From: a virus
Length of the DNA stretch: 64,000 bases
Direction: 5' to 3' (one strand)
Virus record (IMG/VR): IMGVR_UViG_3300021364_000012
Span: 1 to 64,000 of that record
The notes below the pieces were generated by a model. The model was given only the letters and a program-made list of their open reading frames with translations, was not told where the DNA came from and did not search any database. How positions within the stretch are numbered: position 1 is the stretch's first letter; each line of letters starts with the position of its first letter. Positions 1 to 8,745 of this stretch are shown piece after piece. A program made the position numbers and the translations under genes.

Positions 1-254
1 GCCTCAACTCCTGCCTCAGCTCCTGCTTCTGCACCTGCCTCTGCACCTGCCTCAGCACCTGCCTCTGCACCTGCCTCAGCACCTGCCTCAGCACCTGCCT
101 CAGCTCCTCCTTCTGCTCCCCCTTCTGAACCCCCTCCCATACCTGCTTCCATACCTGCTTCCGCTCCGGCTTCCGAACCCCCAACTACAGGCTTGGGTTG
201 ATCTTCTCCGCAAGAAATAATGAAAAGCAGTGATACAAGTAAGAATAGTCTCAT
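1..254 (-). CDS. repeat-rich lipoprotein, 3' end cut by the window edge
   Basis: A minus-strand reading frame opens with ATG at 254 and runs open to base 1. The first 16 residues are a lipoprotein signal: a basic start, a hydrophobic stretch and the lipobox FIISC with the lipidated Cys at residue 15. The mature part is almost only Gly, Ala and Glu (GAEA, GMEA units), encoded by an imperfect 12-bp repeat of the GCTGAGGCAGGT type. The product is predicted to be anchored in a host membrane. A role as an outer spanin is possible but unproven; spanins are normally Pro-rich, not Gly-Ala-Glu-rich. I do not recognise a family. Confidence 0.7.
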   Translation of the reverse strand, partial: MRLFLLVSLLFIISCGEDQPKPVVGGSEAGAEAGMEAGMGGGSEGGAEGGAEAGAEAGAEAGAEAGAEAGAEAGAEAGAEAGVE

Positions 255-331
255 GGTAAGTCTCCTCTATTTAAATTTAATTTTAAGGCTAAAAAAGAAT
301 TCAACCTTAGCCCATATAAAAAAACAATAAC

Positions 332-913
332 TTACACTCTTCTAGTTTTTCTTTCTATCATTTTCGCTATGACAGGAATAGAACGCATCTGCCCTTTTTT
401 TATACCATTCTCGATAAAATTGTATTTGTTTATGGAAGGGTGTACCCAAGCGTTTTTGGTCTTTAAAGGCACATTCCTAAACACCATTTTCCCTGTTTTC
501 TTATCTTTGATGGGTATGGTTTGCCTTTTACCTCGACTATTTTTAAGTCCAGTCAACCACTGCATCTCTACCTCTCCACGCTCTTTGAGATACCGTCCCA
601 CCCATAGCCAATCTGAGTGGAGATATAGTCTTAAAACACCTTTAGAATCGTTTTTAATCTCATAGAAAAAAGAATCTTTAAACTGATTATTTCTAGGGAC
701 GCCCGACCCAAATTTTGCGACCTTATCTATTTCTTCTCTTATGCCCATGAGGATATAGTCACCTATAACCTTAAGCACATCCTCCGTAAAAACATTATTA
801 TTCGCAGTGGAAATAATTGAGTTGTTGCTATTTCTGAAAGAAGCTTTAGGTCTAATCTTTTTGATAAATACAAACTTACCATCCGTTCTTCTCTGACTAC
901 GACCTTGAGACAT
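332..913 (-). CDS. hypothetical protein, possible neck/tail-completion protein
   Basis: A 193-residue basic protein with no signal peptide or membrane segment. It begins 11 bases after the end of the structural gene on its right and is read in the same direction. Its size, the basic C terminus and its position among neck-type genes are compatible with a head-tail joining or tail-completion protein. No diagnostic motif was recognised, so this is context only. Confidence 0.6.
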   Translation of the reverse strand: MSQGRSQRRTDGKFVFIKKIRPKASFRNSNNSIISTANNNVFTEDVLKVIGDYILMGIREEIDKVAKFGSGVPRNNQFKDSFFYEIKNDSKGVLRLYLHSDWLWVGRYLKERGEVEMQWLTGLKNSRGKRQTIPIKDKKTGKMVFRNVPLKTKNAWVHPSINKYNFIENGIKKGQMRSIPVIAKMIERKTRRV

Positions 914-924
914 GACTCAGCTCC

Positions 925-2286
925 TTATGAGTTGTGGTTCTCCCATGTTGCGGTTCTACCGCTAACTTCAAACTGATTGGGCTTGTCTGCTCGATCAGTT
1001 TCCATAGGGTACGCATTGTCTGAACTTAAAGAGTAAGGAGCATCAGACCTCGCATCATATGTCTCTCTGATATGCCAACGAGAGTATCGAGTCTGAGGCC
1101 AGCTTACGGGGACTCCAAAAATCGGAACTTTATAGCGTATGTCACCTTGGTCAAGGTAAGCAATATTAAACGCCTGATGTAATATATTTCCTCGGTTAGA
1201 AGAGTAAGTGATCGCACCGATTGAGAAGCGTTCGTTGTTCAGTTTAACAATAAAATCTTTCTGAGCAACAATAGGACTAGGACCTATCCACACACCGTAG
1301 TTGTGCTCTTTCCTACGCCCTCTTTCTTCTTGAGAAATACGCTTCTCACCTTCGTCTGGACCAACTATTATGTCATAAGGTCCGTCATAACCTCCCTTGA
1401 TGCCTGTCCCAAAACAGACCATACAAAGAGAGTCAGGTTGTTTGGCATATTCTAAAGTCTCTCTATTAAAGGAGACACACCCACAAGGCTCACCGTTTAG
1501 CCTCCTATTAAAAAGCTTAACTCGTTCTCCACCTTGCTCTAGTATCCAATTATTTCTTCGGATACCTTCTCTCCACATATAGTCTATACGCTCTATTTCT
1601 CTATCTGAGAAAGGAGGACAAAACTCTAATGGGGTTTCATATAAAGAACCTGTTAGTGGGTCTTCTGCAACGGTAGAAACACGATAATAATCTCTACGGT
1701 CTATGCCTGTATTTACTTTTCTATCAGAAAAGTAAGCCACATAAGAAATAAGCACCTCATCCCCTTCTCTAATTAGAGGAGGATAGGACTCAACCCTAAG
1801 ATTCTTAGGGTCTTCTGCGTGGTACTCTGCTAAAGAGACTTCTCCCGTCTGACCAAAAACGGACATTACAGGCACAACGATACCATTGACTGTAACTACA
1901 ACGTCTTTTGGAGAGGTCGAGGCTTCCCCCACAACAGAAACACTAGAAATAGAATACTTTGTCTTAAAACGATACGGTCTTTCTCCTTGGTTCCCAAAAG
2001 AAATCCAAGTGTCTACGACTTCATCATGTATCGTCTCAGTACACTCACCATCTCGATAGAAAGTCCCACCGACAGGACTCAGATTTACTCTCCGATATGG
2101 TCCAACATCAGAGGACTGTGAACGATATATATTCACGCCTCTAACGAGCCAACCCTCATTCTCATGTCGAGAAGAAGGGTTGTCCCAACGAAGGTCTATT
2201 AGACCTTTAATGAAGGGAGAAGTAGCACTAGCTGAAGTGGGCGGTAAAGGATATGGACTCCTTGAAGAATACCAACCTGCTGTCAT
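925..2286 (-). CDS. virion structural protein with a zinc-knuckle-like cysteine cluster
   Basis: A 453-residue protein preceded by a good AGAGAGG ribosome site. The N-terminal half is rich in beta-type sequence. Residues 268-291 hold four cysteines in the arrangement CGC and CMVC, followed by FGTGIKGGY. A Cys-x-x-Cys plus GTG-x-x-GGY-like element of this kind recurs in structural proteins of other large phages, which is recalled from memory and not searched. It sits between small virion-type genes, so a neck or baseplate component is likely. The precise role is unknown. Confidence 0.65.
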   Translation of the reverse strand: MTAGWYSSRSPYPLPPTSASATSPFIKGLIDLRWDNPSSRHENEGWLVRGVNIYRSQSSDVGPYRRVNLSPVGGTFYRDGECTETIHDEVVDTWISFGNQGERPYRFKTKYSISSVSVVGEASTSPKDVVVTVNGIVVPVMSVFGQTGEVSLAEYHAEDPKNLRVESYPPLIREGDEVLISYVAYFSDRKVNTGIDRRDYYRVSTVAEDPLTGSLYETPLEFCPPFSDREIERIDYMWREGIRRNNWILEQGGERVKLFNRRLNGEPCGCVSFNRETLEYAKQPDSLCMVCFGTGIKGGYDGPYDIIVGPDEGEKRISQEERGRRKEHNYGVWIGPSPIVAQKDFIVKLNNERFSIGAITYSSNRGNILHQAFNIAYLDQGDIRYKVPIFGVPVSWPQTRYSRWHIRETYDARSDAPYSLSSDNAYPMETDRADKPNQFEVSGRTATWENHNS

Positions 2287-2304
2287 ACTACCTCTCTTTC
2301 ATTC

Positions 2305-2628
2305 TTAGCCCTCTTCGCTAACTGCGTCCTCTGATGAATTCTCCTCTGAAGGAGCTTCCTCTGAAGTTTGCATGACGAAGATAGAGCCATCCTCACGGAT
2401 TTGCCAAGGAGTGTCACCTGAAACTCCAACTCGCTCTCTAGCAGAGTTAAGAAGAGCTTGAGCAGACTCCTCATTTGCGTTCAAATCTGCAACAAGTCGT
2501 GACTTACGAAGCTCAAGTGTTCCAAGTTGCTGAATCATCTGACTTGCAACATTACGGACACGGGTGAACTCTGCAAGCTCTTCCTCGTTAAGACTACCTA
2601 CTTGTACGGGCTGTGTGTTGACGCTCAT
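2305..2628 (-). CDS. small coiled-coil protein with acidic tail
   Basis: A 107-residue protein with a GGAGG ribosome site nine bases before its ATG. It overlaps the end of the next gene upstream by 35 bp in another frame. Residues 15-65 are strongly helical and heptad-like; the last 30 residues are mostly Glu and Ser. The short helical body with an acidic tail suggests a small structural or chaperone-like protein. No family was recognised. Confidence 0.65.
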   Translation of the reverse strand: MSVNTQPVQVGSLNEEELAEFTRVRNVASQMIQQLGTLELRKSRLVADLNANEESAQALLNSARERVGVSGDTPWQIREDGSIFVMQTSEEAPSEENSSEDAVSEEG

Positions 2629-2926
2629 TTGTCATATCCTCCAAGAGAGATTCTATTTCTCTGCATTTTTCTAAGTTTTCTGTCGCTTTGACAACAAGAC
2701 CTTTAGTCCGAATAACACTCGGACTGTCAAGTTGTACCGAACGAGGAAGACTTTTAAACACTTTTAATTGAGTGTCAAGCTCTCTTTTTTCGTCTAAACC
2801 AACCTCAGCAGAATCCACAGTCTCTTGTACTTCAACTCTTAAGTTACTTTGTTCACCTTGAGAAGGTATGGCAGACAACGCCACCATAGAGAATAAAACT
2901 ATGAAAATATAAGAAAGAGTCTTCAT
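2594..2926 (-). CDS. small secreted protein
   Basis: A 110-residue protein with an N-terminal signal peptide: Lys2, then a hydrophobic stretch to about residue 18, with a plausible signal-peptidase I site near ALSAIPSQG. There is no lipobox cysteine. The remaining part is charged and helical. It lies directly downstream of a one-helix membrane protein, so a periplasmic partner in lysis (spanin-like) is one possibility, but nothing in the sequence proves this. Confidence 0.6.
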   Translation of the reverse strand: MKTLSYIFIVLFSMVALSAIPSQGEQSNLRVEVQETVDSAEVGLDEKRELDTQLKVFKSLPRSVQLDSPSVIRTKGLVVKATENLEKCREIESLLEDMTNERQHTARTSR

Positions 2927-2934
2927 GTCTCAGC

Positions 2935-3297
2935 TCACCTTCTATTTTGAAAAAAGTTTAAAAGTTGGTTGTAGATTTTGACAAGAGACTCTTGAGTGTC
3001 GGATAAGTCTTTCTCAATCTTCTCCTGCGATTTCTCAATGTACTTAAAGTCACTGATCTTACTCTTATTAGAATTTATAGAAGAACTATTTGATTCTACT
3101 GACTTCTTGATTTCAGCCAAGTCACCATTCAAATCAGAAATAGAGTCTTTGATTATCGCTATATCTACCGAAATAGTATAAGCCCAAATCAACACAGGCA
3201 ACATCATCGCTGAAAGAGCTTTAAAAAATAAATCTAAGAGCTTCCTTTGGACTCTCTCTTCTTGCTTCATTTCATCGTGGTTTGAATCTTCAGACAT
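2935..3297 (-). CDS. membrane-anchored coiled-coil protein
   Basis: A 120-residue protein with an AGGAG ribosome site. A charged N-terminal tail is followed by one membrane helix at about residues 26-48 and then a long coiled coil (about residues 50-110) rich in Ser, Asn, Lys and Ile. This layout resembles inner-membrane spanins, with the coiled coil in the periplasm, and also small phage membrane adaptors. The neighbouring secreted protein would fit as a partner. Function not assigned. Confidence 0.6.
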   Translation of the reverse strand: MSEDSNHDEMKQEERVQRKLLDLFFKALSAMMLPVLIWAYTISVDIAIIKDSISDLNGDLAEIKKSVESNSSSINSNKSKISDFKYIEKSQEKIEKDLSDTQESLVKIYNQLLNFFQNRR

Positions 3298-3306
3298 AAT
3301 ATGCTC

Positions 3307-4203
3307 CTACAAGAAATTACGAGGAGAAAGAACCCCCCTACCAACATGAGGTCCAAACGCACTTCTAATACCAATGCCATACTTAGGTTGACTTAAACCA
3401 CGCATAAACTTAGTAGTCCTCGCTTTTGCTTCTACGCTTTGGCTCCACATTTGTTCTGCACTAGATTTTAAACCTTCGTACTTGCTCGATCTGTCAATGT
3501 TCAGACTGATACCACCAATACTATAGTCGAACTCATCTACAATCCAATTCGCTTGTAGTGCCATAGCTGCAAACTGTATTGCACCCTGTAGGATTGGAGT
3601 CCTCCAAGCAGGTTTCCGATCTACAAGGTTTTGTATTGAGCTTAAGTTTTCAGTTTCAGGTGGTTGCATGTTCCACCAATCTAACGCTCTTTCAAGGTAC
3701 TCTAAGAATTCAGCGTCTTCCCAAACCTGACCAAAAACACGATTATAAGCTCCAATGTTAGCTTCATGTTCGGGTGGTCTAAAGTGATAGTACTTGTCAG
3801 GGTTTTGATCTCTCAGAAGAAGACGAAGTTTATCTACCATGTCTTTCTCTGCTCGATTTAAAGAAATACCAAAAGAAGCATTCTCTGGTATAATCTGAAA
3901 CTCTTGCACCACAGTTTGAACGGGACTGTTAACTAGCTCTTTCAAAGACCAACGAATTCTGTATGTACCGTAAGAAGCTGTGGGAGGAATTCTTACGGAA
4001 GCATAATACTCACCCACACTTGGGTTCTCAGGAACCCTAGCAGGGTCTCCTATCAGGACATCAGCTTCAGGAGGTCCGGGGTCTACGAAATAAAGAGCAT
4101 ACGTTATTTCAGACGCATTAGAAACATTCCCACTACTGTTAGTTAGAAATATATCTAAATCACCTCTCCCGAGAGTCTGACTTCGCTTAAATAATACTGC
4201 CAT
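3307..4203 (-). CDS. virion structural protein with Ig-like N-terminal part
   Basis: A 298-residue protein. Residues 1-105 read as a beta-sandwich, including an interrupted YRIRWSL strand typical of Ig-like or carbohydrate-binding phage domains. The rest is helical and contains a tryptophan-rich segment (ALDWWNMQPPE). It lies in a run of same-strand structural genes between the Ntn-hydrolase gene and the membrane coiled-coil gene. A neck or tail-connector role is likely from position; no exact homologue is claimed. Confidence 0.6.
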   Translation of the reverse strand: MAVLFKRSQTLGRGDLDIFLTNSSGNVSNASEITYALYFVDPGPPEADVLIGDPARVPENPSVGEYYASVRIPPTASYGTYRIRWSLKELVNSPVQTVVQEFQIIPENASFGISLNRAEKDMVDKLRLLLRDQNPDKYYHFRPPEHEANIGAYNRVFGQVWEDAEFLEYLERALDWWNMQPPETENLSSIQNLVDRKPAWRTPILQGAIQFAAMALQANWIVDEFDYSIGGISLNIDRSSKYEGLKSSAEQMWSQSVEAKARTTKFMRGLSQPKYGIGIRSAFGPHVGRGVLSPRNFL

Positions 4204-4212
4204 CTTGAACTC

Positions 4213-5163
4213 TCAGTAGATTACGTCTTTTATTTCAAAGCCACCCTCTTCATCGAAGAAAGAAAACTCTTTCACTTCAAAAGAACAAACGGGGCTTTCA
4301 ATGTCTGAATTAATGTCAACGCCTAAGAAGCTCGCTTCTTCTGGGATGATGTACAAGACCATCTTTTTATTTTTAAGGTCTAAAAGTATCTGTGAGCTAG
4401 TGTACATGTTGTCGGTCTTACGGACAACATTGAACGGACTATCTAAATCTACATATTTCTGCGAATACAAAGAGGGGGCTATTTCTTCTATTTTAAGATT
4501 GGGCAAAGTATCAAGCGTGATCTGCATCCTACGCTTACTACTCTCTGCATTCTCTCCCAAGGTATATCCAGCATCAGGATACTTCGACCCATGATTACTA
4601 CGAACTAAGATTTCATCTTGAGCTATTTCTTGAAAATAAGGTGCGTGTTTCGCAGTGTGCTCAAGAGAAAAAGCACGAAGCCCATCTGAAACAATAGTAT
4701 GTCCTCTAATACCACCTTCAAAAGACACTAGCTCTTCCATCGCTTCTTCAAGCGTCTTACATTCTAAGGCTCTCAGAATTCTTCTAGCGTCTTTAGAGCC
4801 TATTGCACCAAGAACTGCCCCTTCACCTTTTTTCTTACCTGCCTTCCCTTCTTTCTCATCCCAAAGAACCATCAAAGCGGAGTTAACAAGTCCAATACCA
4901 AACTCATTGACACCTTCAACCCAACCAGTGTTTTCGTCTTTCATATAGACAATCTCAACACCTCTTGAAATCGTATGGTAAATCTTAAGTTCAGGAGAGT
5001 AATTTCTATCTCTATTTTTAAAGAGCACTCTATGCCCTTCTGAATTGACGTGTGCTATCACGCAGGCTTTCTTTTGAATGCTGCGGTAAATGTGAGTCTC
5101 TGCCACTTTCAGTCTTGAAAGTTTCTTGCTCGCTATTTTTGTAATTTCACTAGAAATAGCCAT
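4213..5163 (-). CDS. Ntn-hydrolase of the NRDE / acyl-transferase (C45-like) type
   Basis: A 316-residue protein with a clear AAGGAGG ribosome site. Cys34 follows a basic stretch (IQKKACVIAHVNSEG), and residues 48-54 read FKNRDRN. In the C45/NRDE families of N-terminal-nucleophile hydrolases, self-cleavage exposes such a Cys and the NRD element lies shortly downstream; WVEGVNEFGIGLVNSAL matches their core. These enzymes hydrolyse amide bonds in substrates such as penicillins, bile salts or acyl-amino compounds. There is no signal peptide, so it acts in the cytoplasm or rides in the virion. The substrate cannot be inferred. The family call is by motif only. Confidence 0.6.
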   Translation of the reverse strand: MAISSEITKIASKKLSRLKVAETHIYRSIQKKACVIAHVNSEGHRVLFKNRDRNYSPELKIYHTISRGVEIVYMKDENTGWVEGVNEFGIGLVNSALMVLWDEKEGKAGKKKGEGAVLGAIGSKDARRILRALECKTLEEAMEELVSFEGGIRGHTIVSDGLRAFSLEHTAKHAPYFQEIAQDEILVRSNHGSKYPDAGYTLGENAESSKRRMQITLDTLPNLKIEEIAPSLYSQKYVDLDSPFNVVRKTDNMYTSSQILLDLKNKKMVLYIIPEEASFLGVDINSDIESPVCSFEVKEFSFFDEEGGFEIKDVIY

Positions 5164-5202
5164 CGAAGCCTCCTTAATCTAAATATGAGACAAATATAAG
5201 AA

Positions 5203-5991
5203 CTACCAATCCAACTTCAAAGAAACTATATTCGTCAGATCGTATTTCTCAACCCCTTTTGGAGGGCGAGAGTCATAATTAAACTTAAACGCATTGGTGA
5301 TATATGTGTTCTTGTGGAATCTATAGTTGAACCCAAGCTCTGAGAGTATTCTAAAGTCTCTAAAATCTGAAACCTTTGGCTGATAGTATGCAATGAAAGA
5401 ATACGAAGAGTGGTCTGCCACAATATTTCTAATAGAAGCATAGTTTGTTAGCCTAAAAACAAAGCCCTCACCTCTCTCAGAAATAAGGGACTCATATTCA
5501 ACCATACCCCCAACACCGAAAGCGAGTACGTCTGAAATCGGAATCTTAACTGTACTCTCATCTCTCTCTTCATACCTTAAACCAAAACCTAAGAGTTGGC
5601 GTAGTTTAAGATCGCTAAACCTATCACTCTGATATTGAGTGAACCCCTCTACACCCAAAAAAGATTCATACCTGTCTACAAGAACACCCAAGTCATCATA
5701 GAACATGTAAGTATTTCTAACATGTGCAAACTTAGCGTCTTTATAGTCTGAATCATTACTTTGACCGTAATCATAACCACCCATAATGAAAAAATGATTA
5801 GATTGTGTGTTGTGGTCTAGTCTCAAAGAAGAACTCAAATCAAAGACATTGTTGTTCCCTCTTTTAAACTGAGAGCCTAAAGAAAGAGTGGTCAAAAAAC
5901 CTTTCTTTGAAGCTCTCATACTCTCAATATTAACTTGAGAGTACGAGACAAAAGGAAGAAGCAATAAACTCAGAAAGATCAACCGCACCAT
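5203..5991 (-). CDS. outer-membrane beta-barrel protein, DUF481-like
   Basis: A 262-residue protein with a classical signal peptide (residues 1-18, cleavage after VSYS). The mature part alternates polar and hydrophobic residues in about a dozen predicted strands and ends in an aromatic residue (LKLDW), the usual signal for barrel insertion into the outer membrane. The order of segments, including a QLLGFGLRYE-like strand, resembles DUF481 (YdiY-type) proteins. A phage-encoded outer-membrane protein would be made in the infected cell and could block other phages or change permeability. That role is inference. Confidence 0.6.
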   Translation of the reverse strand: MVRLIFLSLLLLPFVSYSQVNIESMRASKKGFLTTLSLGSQFKRGNNNVFDLSSSLRLDHNTQSNHFFIMGGYDYGQSNDSDYKDAKFAHVRNTYMFYDDLGVLVDRYESFLGVEGFTQYQSDRFSDLKLRQLLGFGLRYEERDESTVKIPISDVLAFGVGGMVEYESLISERGEGFVFRLTNYASIRNIVADHSSYSFIAYYQPKVSDFRDFRILSELGFNYRFHKNTYITNAFKFNYDSRPPKGVEKYDLTNIVSLKLDW

Positions 5992-6040
5992 AACGAACTC
6001 TTTTCTCTTATTTTTAAAAAGAGAAAAGAATATAAATAAA

Positions 6041-6307
6041 CTATATTTCCTCAGATTTGGTCATGTAAGTAAGAGACTTCATAGACCTAATCTCATCCAC
6101 ATAGTTTAAGGCTAATACTCTAGCAGAACGATTGAAGTAACCTTTTTTAAGGTCAGAAATACTATCTGTCTTTCTGAAGACAAATATTACTTTACGACCT
6201 TCACGTTCAGTCCCAAGAAGTTCCACACCTGCAACTTTCAAGTAAGCCGCAAAGTAGAGGTCTGAAGTCTTGTATTTAAGTTCAACTTCTTGGACACCGT
6301 TCAACAT
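6041..6307 (-). CDS. small conserved phage protein, DUF5659-like
   Basis: An 88-residue protein. The pattern YKTSDLYFAAYLKVAGVEL followed by GRKVIFVF, FNRSARVLAL and a short C-terminal helix resembles the small phage domain DUF5659. The function of that family is not known to me. It begins just downstream of the stop of the 70-residue gene on its right. Confidence 0.55.
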   Translation of the reverse strand: MLNGVQEVELKYKTSDLYFAAYLKVAGVELLGTEREGRKVIFVFRKTDSISDLKKGYFNRSARVLALNYVDEIRSMKSLTYMTKSEEI

Positions 6308-6311
6308 AAGT

Positions 6312-6524
6312 CTATAGCTCTATAAAATCCTGAATTTTCTTCACCCCTTTGTCGTCAGAGGGGATGAGGATAAGCTTATTTTTCTTATCCCACTTTGCTA
6401 TCAAAGGCTTCTTACCCCAAGAAGCTCTTAACTCTGAACCAAGTGAAAAAATAACACGCCCTTCAAAATTCTTCTTCTCTAAGAACGCACTTACAGCTTT
6501 CTTATCTAGCAAAGTGATTTTCAC
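6312..6524 (-). CDS. small hypothetical protein, GTG start
   Basis: A 70-residue basic protein. The only sensible start is GTG at 6524, preceded at a good distance by AAGGAG. It follows a structural paralogue gene and precedes the DUF5659-like gene in the same direction. No motif was recognised. Confidence 0.55.
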   Translation of the reverse strand: MKITLLDKKAVSAFLEKKNFEGRVIFSLGSELRASWGKKPLIAKWDKKNKLILIPSDDKGVKKIQDFIEL

Positions 6525-6534
6525 CCACTACTCC

Positions 6535-7206
6535 TTAAAGTACACTGCCATCTGAACCATATACGACAACTAGAGGATCAAGAGCCTCATTTGTTCTTGG
6601 GTCAACTCTAGCACTCTTAGCTTTTGAAAGAAAGCCCTCAGCGAGAGAGATATGGAAGCTTGAATCTTCATCGTGGATGGGAGCATATACCGTCTCATCA
6701 AAGAGACTAGCTTGGTCAGCCACAGAAATATAGGCATCATCTACGTCCGTTCCTGCTGGCACTGTAAAGTGAGCACCACCAAGAATAGCTAAGATGTTAG
6801 CAGTGGTAGCGGTACTGCTACCTGCACCTAGCTCACCCTCAAGACCGGTATCATCGTTGAAGACACCACCGATAATACCACCTAAGTCTGAAAGGTCTGC
6901 ACCATCTCGCATTTCTGCGATTACTGCATTTGCAAAAGCGGTAGCTTGAGCCACTGTAGGGTTAATCCCTGCACCGTCCACATCAAGCGTCACTAAGAAA
7001 TAAGCAGAAAGACCGCTAACGTCTCTAGTAACAACTAGATTTGAAACAGAAGGTGTCTCATTCTCTACGACTCTAAGGTATCTAGGGCCTTGTGGAGCAG
7101 GGTCAATTACGGCACTCGCTTGAGACTTGTTAGGGAACAAGTCCGACACCATAAGTTGACCATTCTTGATAGATGCGTCTCTAATACAAATTACTGGATT
7201 TGCCAT
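6535..7206 (-). CDS. virion structural protein, tandem paralogue 3
   Basis: A 223-residue protein and one of three adjacent paralogues (6535-7206, 7219-7932, 7951-8670). All share a segment near residues 20-30, here VSDLFPNKSQASA, followed by a short QGPRYL element, an Ala-rich central region and an ending close to VVVYGSDGSVL. It has a good AGGAAG ribosome site. The three copies probably form or decorate an oligomeric virion part; which one is not evident. Confidence 0.65.
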   Translation of the reverse strand: MANPVICIRDASIKNGQLMVSDLFPNKSQASAVIDPAPQGPRYLRVVENETPSVSNLVVTRDVSGLSAYFLVTLDVDGAGINPTVAQATAFANAVIAEMRDGADLSDLGGIIGGVFNDDTGLEGELGAGSSTATTANILAILGGAHFTVPAGTDVDDAYISVADQASLFDETVYAPIHDEDSSFHISLAEGFLSKAKSARVDPRTNEALDPLVVVYGSDGSVL

Positions 7207-7218
7207 TGTTCTCTTCCT

Positions 7219-7932
7219 TTACTGAATGAGGGTTCCGTCATCGGCATAAACAACGACTAAAGGCTCAGGTTCACCTTTAGCGTTCTTACGAGTTTGAGCT
7301 TTTTTGATTTGACCACTCTTAGCAGAAAGAATGAACGTGTTGTCAAAGTTAGTATAGAGCTTACTTGCATCAGAGGGGTCTGAGAAGAAACCAGCTTGGA
7401 CGTTAGGTAGAAGACGATTGAAAGCTCCACCGTCTTCTACATCTTGACCCGCAGGGACTGAATATACTTTGTAGCCACTGACAATCTGAAGAATTTCAAG
7501 AACGGTTGCAGTGGTGTTCCCAAGTGCAATGCCTTGTGCAGGTGGGTTATTTGGAGCACCTGTGCGAGTGCTAATAATAACATTAATGTCATAAGAAGTA
7601 AGAGACAAGCCCTTCTGCATTCTTTCGACAATATCTGAAGCCATCTCATTCGCCATATTCGCAGTAATTGCAATACGACCACCATTTGAATCTTCTACCG
7701 TAGTTAAAAGATAAACAGCCAAACCACTAAAATCTGCCGTAGTAGCGAAATCTGCATTAAGCTCTACTTCTTCTGTCAGAGGAGTGACAGGAGCATGGAA
7801 ATACATAGGACCTTGGAAGTTCGGGGTTAAAACCGCACTATGTTGAGTCTTATTTGGGAACAGATCAGTAACCTGAAGAGCGACACGATCTTCGGTAGAG
7901 TTAAGAACTCTAGGTGTACATAAAAAAGGCAT
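7219..7932 (-). CDS. virion structural protein, tandem paralogue 2
   Basis: A 237-residue protein, the middle one of three tandem paralogues. It carries VTDLFPNKTQHSA near the N terminus, a QGPMYF element and the ending VVVYADDGTL. An AGGAG site lies eight bases before the ATG. The copies have diverged strongly outside the shared motifs, so the duplication is old. Confidence 0.65.
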   Translation of the reverse strand: MPFLCTPRVLNSTEDRVALQVTDLFPNKTQHSAVLTPNFQGPMYFHAPVTPLTEEVELNADFATTADFSGLAVYLLTTVEDSNGGRIAITANMANEMASDIVERMQKGLSLTSYDINVIISTRTGAPNNPPAQGIALGNTTATVLEILQIVSGYKVYSVPAGQDVEDGGAFNRLLPNVQAGFFSDPSDASKLYTNFDNTFILSAKSGQIKKAQTRKNAKGEPEPLVVVYADDGTLIQ

Positions 7933-7950
7933 AGCATTAACTCCTATTTC

Positions 7951-8670
7951 TTAGTTTTGTAAAGAGCCATCTACTTCGTAGACAGAAAGAAGAGGTTGTG
8001 TGGAACGAACTCCAGCAAAGAGATCGCCCTCTTGACTATCTACAACTGTGGTCAACCCTTTAAGGACGCCATCTCTCAAAGAAATCTGCCAAGAGTCGTC
8101 ACCAGGAATAAGGTGTTTTTGATCGCCTTTGAATCCAAGACGATAATTTACGTCTGGAATAAAAACATTAGCTTCCTCAACCTTGGTGTTTGCAGAAACC
8201 TCGTAGGTTTCTCCCGAAAGGATTCTTAGGATGTCTTCCACTCTAGCGACAGAAAGACTCCCCCCTGCCCCATCATCAAGAACAGTACCTGCGTTATTTG
8301 TAGCGATAGCTAAAATAGCGTTGATTTCAGCCTCTCCAAGGTCTCCTGCACCATACACTTCGTCAAGAATTAGATTTGCCGCTGTCAGTGCTTCACTGCG
8401 TGAAAGTGAACCATTATCGCCGTGTTGAACATTCTTAATCAGAAAAGGCACAAGACCTTGTGCTCTAAATCTAATTACAGAAGTCCCTGCTACAGGAACG
8501 GAAAGCTCTACCTTTGCACCGATAAGAGGTGTTTTAATGTAGAGTGGACTCTGACCTTGTGGGTCAATAGTTGGGTTCGCTTGGCTTTTGTTTGGGAACA
8601 AGTCTGTTACCATCAAAGAGCCATTTTGAATTTCTTTTCTTCTTGCTACAAGATAAACTTGAGTAGGCAT
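7951..8670 (-). CDS. virion structural protein, tandem paralogue 1
   Basis: A 239-residue protein and the first-transcribed of the three paralogues. It contains VTDLFPNKSQANP, then a QSPLYIKTP element, and ends LLSVYEVDGSLQN. AGAAGGAG provides a strong ribosome site. The same spacing of motifs in all three genes supports gene duplication. Confidence 0.65.
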   Translation of the reverse strand: MPTQVYLVARRKEIQNGSLMVTDLFPNKSQANPTIDPQGQSPLYIKTPLIGAKVELSVPVAGTSVIRFRAQGLVPFLIKNVQHGDNGSLSRSEALTAANLILDEVYGAGDLGEAEINAILAIATNNAGTVLDDGAGGSLSVARVEDILRILSGETYEVSANTKVEEANVFIPDVNYRLGFKGDQKHLIPGDDSWQISLRDGVLKGLTTVVDSQEGDLFAGVRSTQPLLSVYEVDGSLQN

Positions 8671-8745
8671 GAGCTGATCTCCTTCTTTCAGATTCAGAGG
8701 TGCAGATTATTTTTTCACAAAACAGAGCTGACCATAAAAAAACTA

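Noticed and set aside
1-120. CRISPR or tandem DNA element at the left edge
   Set aside because: The repeats are 12 bp, in frame and code a Gly-Ala-Glu peptide; there are no spacers.
260-331. Terminator between the first two genes
   Set aside because: GGCTAA/TTAGCC gives a weak 6-bp stem with a long loop and no proper T-run.
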